Assembly: GCF_014193675.1 (NCBI RefSeq)
Contig: NZ_BLXZ01000003.1
Span: 248,001 to 312,000, forward strand
Length of the DNA stretch: 64,000 nucleotides
Source of the DNA: Geomonas limicola
GTDB lineage: Bacteria > Desulfobacterota > Desulfuromonadia > Geobacterales > Geobacteraceae
Reading direction: 5' to 3'
Shown piece by piece: positions 51,545 to 59,977 of this stretch. Made by a program: the position numbers and the translations under genes. The notes beneath the pieces are model-generated. The model was not told where the DNA came from, did not search any database, and saw only the letters and a list, made by a program, of their open reading frames with translations. Within the stretch, counting starts at the first letter, position 1. Each line of letters starts with the position of its first letter.

Positions 51545-52690
51545 TTACTTGACCAGCACCGGGTGCAGGGCGGGCAACAGCTGCAGGTTCTTGCTGCCAC
51601 ACCCCACGCAGGAGATGCGGTCGAGATAGAGGCCGCTCTCGCCCGCGGCACAGGCAACTGCCGAGGTCTCGCGCGGCGTGTCCTGCTGCTGGCACCCCAC
51701 CGGTCCGCTGGTACAGATCCGGGTGATGCGCACCAGGGAGTACTGGGTCACCGGGTGGGTTTCGAAGGTGGCGCCGGAACTCGCCGTGGTGCAGTCCACC
51801 ACCGGGGCGAGCACCCACCAGCCGACCAGCCGGCCGTTTTTGTCGTACTCCTTGTTGGAGCGGTCGAACTTCGCGTTGTACATCATCGCCTGGAGATCGC
51901 GCAGGATGCTGTCCGAGCCGAGGGCGGTGTAGATGGAACGCCCGCAGACCTCCTGGCCGGGCCCCTCGCCGCAGATCAAGTCGCTCATGGTGTTGGTGAC
52001 CGTGACCGGGTGCAAGAGCGAGGTGAACAGGTAGCGGTTGTTCACCTGGGGTTGCCCCGGGCTCCAGGAGGCGCGCTCCATGTGGCGCTCCTTGACCGCG
52101 CAGACCTCGGGATAGACGCAGCCGGGATCGCAGTCCACGCTGCACAGGGCCAGGTTGGCGCGGGTACGCGGCGCGATCGAGGCGATGGCGACCGGGGTGG
52201 AGCCGAAGTTTTCGGTGCCGGTAATCTTGGCGAGGAAGTCGCCCAGGGAGCCCAGGCCGACCGAGCTGCTCTCGGCGGTCCGCCGGGTGCGCACCTGCAT
52301 GGCGTTAACCGGTGTGCCGCCGGGGGTGTAACTCTGGCTGCTGACGTTCCAGAAACCGACCGTCACGTCGTTGTCGGCACTCAAGGCGTTGCCGTTGTTG
52401 TTGGCAAGGCCCACCAGGGCCACCGAGGTGTGCTTGCCGGAGACGGCCTCGACCGCCACGCTGCGCGCCTGCGCCTGCACCGGGTCCGCGAGCGCTGCGC
52501 CGATCTGCCGGGGATTCTGCTGCACCTGGGTCAGTATCCGGTTCTTGAGGGACTGGGTCCCGGCAAGCGCTGCAGTTTCGGCGGCACTTTGCAGATCCTC
52601 CTCGCTCACATAGAGGTAGCCGATGTCGATGGCAAGCCCCGTGAGAACCAGAAAGACGATCAGCATGATGGTGACGTAAGTAGTATCCAT
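51545..52690 (-). CDS. TadG/TadE-like exported pilus-assembly-type protein
   Basis: 381-aa protein with an N-terminal membrane helix (MDTTYVTIMLIVFLVLTGLAIDIGYLYV) leading directly into EEDLQSAAETAALAGTQSL, the typical start of Tad-system Flp pilus proteins (TadG_N). The rest is a secreted domain with many cysteines in pairs (SVDCDPGCVYPEVC, ICTSGPVGC, SCVGCG), probably disulfide bonded. No other tad genes are next to it, so it is an orphan here. The usual upstream lysine/arginine leader is missing; the start is the first ATG before the helix. Confidence 0.8.
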   Translation of the reverse strand: MDTTYVTIMLIVFLVLTGLAIDIGYLYVSEEDLQSAAETAALAGTQSLKNRILTQVQQNPRQIGAALADPVQAQARSVAVEAVSGKHTSVALVGLANNNGNALSADNDVTVGFWNVSSQSYTPGGTPVNAMQVRTRRTAESSSVGLGSLGDFLAKITGTENFGSTPVAIASIAPRTRANLALCSVDCDPGCVYPEVCAVKERHMERASWSPGQPQVNNRYLFTSLLHPVTVTNTMSDLICGEGPGQEVCGRSIYTALGSDSILRDLQAMMYNAKFDRSNKEYDKNGRLVGWWVLAPVVDCTTASSGATFETHPVTQYSLVRITRICTSGPVGCQQQDTPRETSAVACAAGESGLYLDRISCVGCGSKNLQLLPALHPVLVK

Positions 52691-52737
52691 GGCTACTCCT
52701 GTGTGGCCGTGACTGGTGGAACATTCTTACACTAATA

Positions 52738-52776
52738 CTAAAAAAAGGGCCATGCACAATTTGCATGACCCTTTTA
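52738..52776. terminator. Bidirectional terminator
   Basis: Stem AAAGGGCCATGCA / TGCATGACCCTTT with short loop; A-run on one side and T-run on the other. Confidence 0.85.
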
Positions 52777-52914
52777 TTGCGTAACCACGAAGACCAGAGA
52801 CAGTTGAGCGGTTCAAAAGGATCCGGAGGTTCTTTCGGAGGTGGAAAAGAATCCCTCCGACTCCTGAAGTGCCCGGCCGGCACCGCCTCCGTGGTCGAGG
52901 CTGTCAGCCAAGGC

Positions 52915-54213
52915 TTAGGCGGAGACCTTCTCCACTGCCAGTTCGCCGGCAGGCACGGTAGCTTCCGCAGTAACCGCCTTCTTCTCGCGGAGGAAGAAGG
53001 TGAGGATGACGCCGGAGGCCAGCAGGGTGCCCGAGAGGATGAAGGACTTGTTGAGGCCGCCCGGCTGTGCGTTCAGCATCTCGGAGACGCGACCCATCAC
53101 GAAGCCGCCCACGCCCCAGGCGCTGAAGAGCACGCCGTAGTTGAGGCCGTAGTTCTTGAAGCCCCAGTAGTCCTTGGCAAACGAGGGGAACAGGGTCAGG
53201 TTGGAGCCGTAGTTGAAGCCGATCAGCGAGGCGAGCAGGACCAGGAGGGAAGCGCTCTCGGAGCCGACCACCGGGATGGCGGCGAACATCAGGATGGCCT
53301 GGAAGGCGAGCATGATGGTCAGGGTGGCGCGACGGCCGATCTTGTCGGAGAGCACGCCGGCGACGACACGTCCCGAGGCGTTGCCGACCGCCATGATGGC
53401 GACCGCGACGAAGGCCATATTGCCCATGGAGTGCTTGGCGAGGCCGGCTACCGAACCGATCACCATGAGGCCCGCACCGGCGCCGATGAAGAAGGTTACC
53501 CACAGCAGGTAGAACTTGGGCGAACGGAGCATCTCGCCTACGTTGGCGTCGTACACCGACTTCTTGGCCGGAACGGGCTTGCCGTCGTCTTTAACGGCCG
53601 GCTCGGCGGGTACGAAGCCCTTGGGCGGGTTGGCCAGCGCGAAGGAGAGGCCGCAGACGATGACCGCGAAGCCGACGGCGAGGATCAGCATGGATTTCTG
53701 GATGCCGTAGATGCCGAGCAGGTAGCTGGAGAGCGGTGCGATGTAGACCGGGGCCAGACCGAAGCCGGCTACCACGATGCCGGCGATGAGGCCGGTTTTC
53801 TTGGAGGAGAACCACTTGAGTGCCGGCGGGGTGGCAGCCGAGTAGCCGAAACCGAAACCGGAACCTGCCAAGAGGCCGAATCCGAGGACCCAGGCGGCGT
53901 AGCTGTTGGAGAAGGACATCAGGGTGAAGCCTGCCCCGACCAGGACCCCGCCGATGAGGGCGGTGCGCGCCGGGCCGATCTTGTCCTGGCACTTGCCCGC
54001 GACGATCATCGAGAAGGCGAAGGCGAGGCAGCAGAGTGCGTACGGATCGTTCACCGAGGACATGCTCCACTGGAAGGCGTCGGGACCGCCTGCCTTGATA
54101 GAGGCCTGGATAGCGCCTTTGAAAATGCTCCAGGCATACAACACCCCGAGCGCCAGGTTGATGCCGGTACCAGCGATGACTACCTGCCAGCCCTTGTTAG
54201 ATGACGTAGACAT
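52915..54213 (-). CDS. OFA-family MFS transporter (oxalate/formate antiporter type)
   Basis: 432-aa carrier with 12 membrane segments. The N-terminal GTGINLALGVLYAWSIFKGAI is the OFA signature, and the motif GKCQDKIGPAR between helices 2 and 3 is the MFS loop. A long cytoplasmic loop lies around residues 195-225. It would exchange small monocarboxylates or dicarboxylates; the substrate is not determined. GGAGGT precedes the ATG at 54213. Single-gene transcript. Confidence 0.92.
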   Translation of the reverse strand: MSTSSNKGWQVVIAGTGINLALGVLYAWSIFKGAIQASIKAGGPDAFQWSMSSVNDPYALCCLAFAFSMIVAGKCQDKIGPARTALIGGVLVGAGFTLMSFSNSYAAWVLGFGLLAGSGFGFGYSAATPPALKWFSSKKTGLIAGIVVAGFGLAPVYIAPLSSYLLGIYGIQKSMLILAVGFAVIVCGLSFALANPPKGFVPAEPAVKDDGKPVPAKKSVYDANVGEMLRSPKFYLLWVTFFIGAGAGLMVIGSVAGLAKHSMGNMAFVAVAIMAVGNASGRVVAGVLSDKIGRRATLTIMLAFQAILMFAAIPVVGSESASLLVLLASLIGFNYGSNLTLFPSFAKDYWGFKNYGLNYGVLFSAWGVGGFVMGRVSEMLNAQPGGLNKSFILSGTLLASGVILTFFLREKKAVTAEATVPAGELAVEKVSA

Positions 54214-54692
54214 GTTGTTTATACCTCCGGTGTGTGATTGTGACACGATGCCCAAGAGGTTAGCAACATGCATACCAATGTTTTAAATTTTTGTTTTCAG
54301 GATTTATTCGCGGAGTTTCGCCCAGTTAGCAGGGTGGCATTTTTTGCCTGGCGGGGAGCGGCAACCCTGGTTTTTTGCAGTTGGGCAAAAAGGTTTGAGG
54401 CGGCGGGGGGCGCAGCGTCCGAGGGATAGCGCGTAATTTCAGCGCGTTGCGCAAGATTAAACCGCCATAAGGGTCATTTTGCAAAAATGCGAAAGCTCCG
54501 AAGGCCTTTTGCAAATCTGAAAAAGCTGCCACCACCATCCATGGGGAGGATCGGCTCTAGCGATATTAGCAATTGATATATCGCGTGCCGTTTAGTATCT
54601 TACGCGGCGAAACAAGCCCCTGAGCGCCCCATTTCCCAGGGCTGGCGGGTGCTGCTGCAGCCCGCCCGGACGCTCACCCCGAGGTCGCCGCC
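54214..54692. other. Intergenic region between divergent MFS and kinase genes
   Basis: About 480 bases without gene. AT-rich near 54270-54300, likely the MFS promoter, and near 54560-54600, likely the kinase promoter (ATTAGCAATTGATATATCG). Several short TTTTGCA words are seen. Confidence 0.4.
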
Positions 54693-57245
54693 ATGCCACA
54701 CTACGCCATTACCCGACACGTTGACCGCTCGACGGGGCTTTTCATCCTCATGCTGCTGGCGATCTTCGCCACCGAGCTGGCCGTCAACGAGCTGTTGAAC
54801 ACCCTATTGGGCGAACTGGACACCCTGCAGACCGGTTTCGTCGACGCCGGGCTCCTGGTCGTCTTCTTCGCCCCCCCCTTGTGGGTGCTCTGCCGGAAGT
54901 ACTTCGCCGAGGAGTTCACCACCCAGGGCCGCAACTTCACCATCCACCTCACCCTGGTGCTCGTCGGGATCTTCCTCATCGAGATCCTGGTCACCGTGCT
55001 GCTCCCCCGGATGATGCCCACCTCGGACCACCAGGCGCTCGACCTGGCCGACGCCTGCCTCTCCACGCTCCTGAGCGCTCCGCCGCTTTGGTGGCTTTTG
55101 TTCCGCAAGTCGCAGCCGCGCCGCATGCCGCTCACCGACCTCCTGGTGATCCCGTTGCGCCTGTACGTCTTATTGCTGGTGCTGATCTTCCTGGTCGACC
55201 TGGTACAGGCCCTGGTCTTCTCGCGCAGCTTCGGTCTGTCCGACTCCTGCGCGCGCATCGTGGACTCCTTCCTGAACACCGTGGTGATCGCCCCCCTGCT
55301 CTGGCTCTTCGTGATCCGCCCGCTGCAGAAGGTGGCCCAGTCGGACCGGGTCCGGGCGAGCGCCATCCACGACCAGGTGAACGACGCGATCGTCATGCTC
55401 GACGCCAAAGGCGGCATCCTCTCCTTCAACCCTGCCGCCGAGCGGATCTTCGGCTGCGGCGCTGCGGCCCTGACCGGGACCCCGGCGGCGGCGCTCTTCA
55501 CCGACGGCGCGGCGGGACTCGCCTCGCTCCTCGAGGCGGCCGACACCCAGCAAAGGGCCCCGGAATACCGGGAGATCTCCGGCAGGCGCTGCAACGGCAC
55601 GCCGATCACCCTGGAGGTCTCCATCAGCAGCAGCAAGCTCTCCGGCGGCGGCTATCTCCTCATCATGCGCGACATAAGCGACCGCAAGAAGGCGCAGCAG
55701 ATACTGCTCGAATCGCTCTCGCTGCAGCGCGCCACCCTGGAGTCGACCGCGGACGGCATCCTGGCGGTGGACCTCTCCTACCGGGTGCGCACCTTCAACG
55801 ACAACTTCCTGAAGCTCTGGCAGCTGCCGCGCGCACTGGTGGCCGACGGCGACCGCGAGGCCCTTTTGGCCCGGCTCTTCGCCCAGCTCAAGGAACCCGT
55901 GGACTTCCAAGCGCAGTTGGAGGAGCTCTACAGCCGTCCCGAGCAGTCCGCCAACCGCGACCTCTGGCTCAAGGACGGCCGGGTCTTGGAGTGTTCCTCG
56001 CACCCGCAGATCCTGGACCAGCGCGTGGTGGGGCGGGTCTGGAGTTTCAGGGACGTGAGCGAGAAGAAAATGGCCGAGGAGGAACTCAGGAAAAGCGAGG
56101 AGCTCTTCAGGCAGGTCTTCGACCAGACCGAGGACGCCATCATCTTCTTCGCCTGCGGCAGCTGCCGGGTCCTCGATCTGAACCACAAGGCGGAGCGGGT
56201 CTTCGGCTTCAGCAAGGAGGAACTGATCACCCAGGGGCTGGAGGCGATCTGCCGCCCCGACGATTTCCCGATGTTCTGCGGCACCATCATCGGTACCAAC
56301 ACCGAACGGTCCTCGCTCCTTGACAACGTGGTCTGCCGGCGCAAGGGGGGCTCGGAGATCATCGTCACCATGCGCGGCAAGATCCTCACGCTCAGGGGGT
56401 CGCAGGTGGTCTACTGCACCTTCAGGGACGTGACCGAGCGCATCCGCATGGAGCGCGAGGCGCGCAACATCCAGTCCAAGCTGATCCAGGCGAACAAGAT
56501 GACTTCGCTCGGGCTTTTGGTCTCCGGGGTGGCCCACGAGATCAACAACCCGAACAACTACATCATGGCCAACGCACGGGTCTTGTCGCGCGCCTGGCAG
56601 GACGCCCTCAAATTTCTACGGGAATACCATCGGGAAAACGGCGAGTTTCTCCTGGGAGGGATCCCCTTCTCGGAACTGGACGCCCATTCAGGCGAACTCT
56701 TCGAGGGGATCATCGACGGCACCTTGCGGATCGATGCCATCATCAACAACCTGAAGGGGTTCGCGCGCCAGGAGCGCAACGTCCAGGAGGTGGAGGTGGA
56801 CCTGAACAAGGTGGCCACCTCGGCGGTGACCCTTTTGCACCACGAGCTGGTGAAGTTCACCAGCAACTTCCACGTGGACCTGGCGGGCCAACTCCCCAAG
56901 GTGAAGGGGAACGTGCAGCAGTTGGGACAGGTCATCATCAACCTGTTGACCAACGCCTGCCACGCCCTGCCGGAGAAGAGCCGGGGGATCTGGCTTTCTA
57001 CCGGTTACGACGAGGCGCGCGGCGAGGTGACCATCACGGTACGCGACGAGGGGTGCGGCATCACCCGTGACGACGGGAGCCGGATCATGGAACCGTTCTT
57101 CACCACCAAGCTGGACACCGGCGGCACCGGGCTGGGGCTGTCGATCTGCTGCTCGATCGTGAAGGACCACCTGGGGAGGCTCGAGTACCTGTCGGAGCCG
57201 GGGAGCGGCACGACCTTCACGGTGCGGCTGCCGGCCCAGGGGTAA
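54693..57245 (+). CDS. Membrane sensor histidine kinase with multiple PAS domains
   Basis: 850-aa kinase. Six or so N-terminal membrane segments (about 15-215, two per roughly 70-residue unit) form an integral membrane sensor. Three PAS modules follow at about 230-335, 345-455 and 465-590. HisKA has LVSGVAHEINNPNNYI with the phospho-acceptor His 615. HATPase_c shows INLLTNACHALP, VRDEGCGI, GTGLGLSICCSI. No receiver domain. The ATG at 54693 is accepted with GAGGTCGCC upstream, a weak signal. Confidence 0.93.
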   Translation: MPHYAITRHVDRSTGLFILMLLAIFATELAVNELLNTLLGELDTLQTGFVDAGLLVVFFAPPLWVLCRKYFAEEFTTQGRNFTIHLTLVLVGIFLIEILVTVLLPRMMPTSDHQALDLADACLSTLLSAPPLWWLLFRKSQPRRMPLTDLLVIPLRLYVLLLVLIFLVDLVQALVFSRSFGLSDSCARIVDSFLNTVVIAPLLWLFVIRPLQKVAQSDRVRASAIHDQVNDAIVMLDAKGGILSFNPAAERIFGCGAAALTGTPAAALFTDGAAGLASLLEAADTQQRAPEYREISGRRCNGTPITLEVSISSSKLSGGGYLLIMRDISDRKKAQQILLESLSLQRATLESTADGILAVDLSYRVRTFNDNFLKLWQLPRALVADGDREALLARLFAQLKEPVDFQAQLEELYSRPEQSANRDLWLKDGRVLECSSHPQILDQRVVGRVWSFRDVSEKKMAEEELRKSEELFRQVFDQTEDAIIFFACGSCRVLDLNHKAERVFGFSKEELITQGLEAICRPDDFPMFCGTIIGTNTERSSLLDNVVCRRKGGSEIIVTMRGKILTLRGSQVVYCTFRDVTERIRMEREARNIQSKLIQANKMTSLGLLVSGVAHEINNPNNYIMANARVLSRAWQDALKFLREYHRENGEFLLGGIPFSELDAHSGELFEGIIDGTLRIDAIINNLKGFARQERNVQEVEVDLNKVATSAVTLLHHELVKFTSNFHVDLAGQLPKVKGNVQQLGQVIINLLTNACHALPEKSRGIWLSTGYDEARGEVTITVRDEGCGITRDDGSRIMEPFFTTKLDTGGTGLGLSICCSIVKDHLGRLEYLSEPGSGTTFTVRLPAQG

Positions 57246-57265
57246 GGTCCCCGGCCGGCCCCGCT

Positions 57266-57469
57266 TCAGCAGAATAGGACGTTGCCGCGGCGTTCGGGAC
57301 CGCGGTAGGTTCTCCCTCCCATGCCGCGCACCCGACCGGCGCCCAGCTGCACGATTTCCCCGTCGCTGCGCCAAAACGAGACGATCGCCGCCTTCTGAAT
57401 GAGTTCCTGCAGCTCCTCCGCCCGCACAAATCCCCTGCGCTGATCGGCAAACACCACGGCAATCTTCAT
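57266..57469 (-). CDS. Small hypothetical protein with GPERR motif
   Basis: 67-aa basic protein beginning MKIAVVFADQRRGFVRAEEL, with RTYRGPERRGNVLF at the end. The GPERR motif is also seen near PilZ-type and response-regulator proteins in these bacteria, but no domain is complete. AAGGAGGAG precedes the ATG at 57469. Convergent with the kinase gene, 20 bases apart. Confidence 0.6.
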   Translation of the reverse strand: MKIAVVFADQRRGFVRAEELQELIQKAAIVSFWRSDGEIVQLGAGRVRGMGGRTYRGPERRGNVLFC

Positions 57470-57937
57470 AGCCTCCTCCTTGGACATCGGCTTAAAAAAT
57501 AATTAGAGGATTCTAGCATTCTCTCAAGAATTGGCAACGCCTCCACGAGATTTCGCGCTACAGGCACAGTGACTGTCGCTCCCACTGTCGGCGCTGCGCT
57601 ACAGACAGTAAAAATCCTCGGGTTTGCCCGAGCTCTGGCACAGCTTACCCGGAGTCCGGCGCGACCCCCTAAAAGCTTCAGGGAGCGCGGTTTAGTGACA
57701 GAGAAGGTCTGGCTCGAACGCCAACGCGTAGTGGCCGCCACACTGTGAGGAAACCGGATCTTTCCTCACTTCATGCACAATTTTTTCACAATGCCGTGCT
57801 AGGATCTGGATAACGCTGGGGTGATGAGCATTTGGGCTTGACGCCGCCTCGAATTGAGCCAAAAATAGATCCGGAATGATCCTGAAAGGTTGGGGCAGGT
57901 CCTGGACCTGGCTCCCCGCACGAACGGGAGGTAGTTT
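57470..57937. other. Intergenic region upstream of the exported-protein pair
   Basis: No gene. It holds a perfect 9-bp inverted repeat GTGAGGAAA / TTTCCTCAC (57745-57769, 7-base spacer), which may be an operator or an mRNA hairpin, and a CTCGGG-TTTG-CCCGAG hairpin near 57620. An AT-rich stretch (57770-57800) could be a promoter. Confidence 0.45.
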
Positions 57938-58321
57938 ATGAAGAAAACAGCCGCATTACTGTTGACCGTGGCGGTCCTTGTGCTCGGGTTCAGCGTACCG
58001 GGGGAAGCCCATGTCCGGGGCAGCATCTGGATCGGCCCGGCCTGGGGACCGGGGTGGTACGGGTCTCCCTACTACGGTTACCCCTATCCCTACTACCCGC
58101 CGTCTCCGCCCGTGGTGATCCAGCAGCAGCCGCAGGAGTACATCTACCAGCAGACCCCGGCTCCGCAGTCGGACCAGAAGTACTGGTACTACTGCAGCGA
58201 ATCCAAGGCCTACTATCCCTATGTGAAGAGCTGCCCGGGCGGCTGGAAGAAGGTGGTGCCGCAGACCACTCCCCCGAAGCCTGAGGGAGCTCCCGAGGAC
58301 GACAGCGACACGGAGGAATAA
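57938..58321 (+). CDS. Small exported Tyr/Pro-rich protein
   Basis: 127-aa protein with a signal peptide (about 1-24, GEA). Then a Tyr/Pro/Gly-rich stretch (GSPYYGYPYPYYPPSPP), and a conserved C-terminal unit YWYYCSESKAYYPYVKSCPGGWKKV, in which two cysteines probably make a disulfide. This unit occurs in many small proteobacterial envelope proteins of unknown function. GGGAGGTAGTTT precedes the ATG. The next gene begins 4 bases after the stop and is co-transcribed. Confidence 0.8.
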   Translation: MKKTAALLLTVAVLVLGFSVPGEAHVRGSIWIGPAWGPGWYGSPYYGYPYPYYPPSPPVVIQQQPQEYIYQQTPAPQSDQKYWYYCSESKAYYPYVKSCPGGWKKVVPQTTPPKPEGAPEDDSDTEE

Positions 58322-58325
58322 CGTC

Positions 58326-58868
58326 ATGAGGAAAACAACCCGAAAAGCGCTGGTTGCGGTAAGCCTGGGGGCCCTCTTCATCTCGGGGTGCGCCACCATG
58401 CCGAGCGGACCGAGTGTCATGGTGCTGCCGACTCCCGGCAAGCCGTTCGAGGTGTTCATGCAGGAAGACGCCGAGTGCCGCATGTGGGCCGAGCAGCGCC
58501 TGGGGATCAGCCCCCAGGAGCAGCACGACCAGAGCGTGGCGCAGGGTGCCGTCGTGGGGACCGTGCTGGGTGCCGGGGTCGGGGCCATGCTCGGCGCGGC
58601 CTCGGGTAACGCGGGTGCCGGTGCCGCCATCGGGGCCGGCAGCGGTCTTTTGCTGGGGAGCGTAAGCGGTGCCGACTCCGGGCAGGCCTACGGCTACCAG
58701 GCCCAGCGCCGCTACGACAACAGCTACCTGCAGTGCATGTACGCCAAGGGGAACCAGGTCCCCGGCACCGTGCGCAGGGAGTACCGGCAGCGCCGGGTGG
58801 CGACCCCGCCTCCCCCGCCGCCCGCCTACGACAGCGTGCCGCCGGACTACGTCGAGCCCGGCTACTGA
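58326..58868 (+). CDS. Glycine-zipper lipoprotein
   Basis: 180-aa outer-membrane-type lipoprotein: signal and lipobox ALFISGC (lipid Cys about 21). Residues about 70-118 form a Gly-zipper (GAVVGTVLGAGVGAMLGAASG...), as in SlyB/YMGG proteins. The Pro-rich tail ends VATPPPPPPAYDS. Two conserved cysteines (ECRMWAEQRLG, LQCMYAKGN) mark the DUF4398-like/glycine-zipper group. Transcribed with the gene just upstream. Confidence 0.85.
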   Translation: MRKTTRKALVAVSLGALFISGCATMPSGPSVMVLPTPGKPFEVFMQEDAECRMWAEQRLGISPQEQHDQSVAQGAVVGTVLGAGVGAMLGAASGNAGAGAAIGAGSGLLLGSVSGADSGQAYGYQAQRRYDNSYLQCMYAKGNQVPGTVRREYRQRRVATPPPPPPAYDSVPPDYVEPGY

Positions 58869-58883
58869 AAGGTACCGGCCACA

Positions 58884-58916
58884 CTAAACCCCTCCGTCAC
58901 CTGGCGGAGGGGTTTG
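58884..58916 (+). terminator. Terminator of the exported-protein pair
   Basis: Stem AAACCCCTCCG / CGGAGGGGTTT with 7-base loop, then GTCGTTG; T-run weak but stem strong. Confidence 0.7.
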
Positions 58917-58991
58917 TCGTTGTAGGGACCGCGTTGTCCTTTGCTGCGCGGTTTACTACAATGAGGAGTGGCAACAACGAGGAGAACAACC

Positions 58992-59468
58992 ATGCGAAGA
59001 GGCATCCTGCGACTGGGCGTCGCAATGATCATGGCAGTACTTGTGGGGGCCTGCGCCACGGCGAACTACCCGGATGTGAGCCGTCAGCGCATGGCGAGCC
59101 TTCCCGAACACTATACCCAGTTCGACCTACAGCTCGCCTGGTCCACCCGTAGCGTCGCTGACCACACCGTCGTCGAGGGGATCGTCCGCAACGTCCGCTG
59201 GGCCCACCTGTACGACCTGGAGATCTGGGTGGCGATCCTGGGTCCGGACGGCAAGGAGGCGGCGCGCTCGGTGAGCTACGTGATCCCCCGCCAACTGGAC
59301 CAGGACCGGGCGGCCCCCTTCAGCGTGCAGCTCTCCAGACCCGCCCCTGCCGGGAGCAAGCTGCGCTTCACCTACCGGTACCGCGGCAGCGACGGTGGCG
59401 ACGAGTTCCGCGAAAGCGGCGCCGGCGGCATGCTCTGGGTGCAGTCTTTCGAAGCAACCGTCCCCTGA
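58992..59468 (+). CDS. Hypothetical lipoprotein
   Basis: 158-aa lipoprotein (VLVGACAT, lipid Cys about 21). The mature part is a beta-sandwich-like domain: DLQLAWSTRSVADHTVVEGIVRN ... LYDLEIWVAILGPDGK ... RFTYRYRGSDGGDEF. It resembles domains of unknown function in periplasmic lipoproteins. The ATG at 58992 has GAGGAGA upstream. Confidence 0.72.
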   Translation: MRRGILRLGVAMIMAVLVGACATANYPDVSRQRMASLPEHYTQFDLQLAWSTRSVADHTVVEGIVRNVRWAHLYDLEIWVAILGPDGKEAARSVSYVIPRQLDQDRAAPFSVQLSRPAPAGSKLRFTYRYRGSDGGDEFRESGAGGMLWVQSFEATVP

Positions 59469-59977
59469 CGCCCTCCCCCCGGGCTGGCAGCGGCCCTTTT
59501 CCCAGGACCGCTGCCGGTTCCCCTCGCCCGCCGCACCGGGACAAGGTGCCGGGCCCGATTTGGCCTTGCCGCAACCGCCACGACGGCAACCGCACAAAAC
59601 CCGACCTGCTCAACGCCAATCTTCGCTCGCAACATCCCCCTCCCCTTCAAGGGGAGGGTCGGGGTGGGGATGGGCTAACACCGGCACCTCCTGTCCCCCC
59701 CCTGGAAGGGGGTGCGACGCACGGGCGAAAGGTCAGCGCTCGATCAGGAAACCCGAAAGCCCACGACACAACGTCAAACAGCCTCAAGGCGACTCAGCGC
59801 GGGGACGAAGCTCTCAAAGCCTGCACCGGTGTGGTCGTCGGCAGTCTCTTGATGTCGGACTCAGTCTTAAAAATATCATCCTGTGACACCGGGTTCGTGG
59901 TGCCAGCTGACAGAGAGCGCCTCAATTGATGTGCTCAAAAAACTTCTTCAAGCTGGAGTTGTGATAAACTAGACGCT
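59469..59977. other. Intergenic region upstream of the HD-GYP gene
   Basis: About 500 bases without gene, except the dispersed repeat below. The TGTGATAAACT box near 59958 may be the -10 of the HD-GYP promoter. Confidence 0.4.
59633..59722. repeat. Dispersed GC-rich palindromic repeat, two units
   Basis: Reverse-complement relative of 25639-25745: CCCCTTCAAGGGG-AGGGTCGGGG-TGGGGATGGGC, then a second unit CTCCTGTCCCCCCCCTGGAAGGGGG. It lies in the spacer before the HD-GYP gene. Confidence 0.65.
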
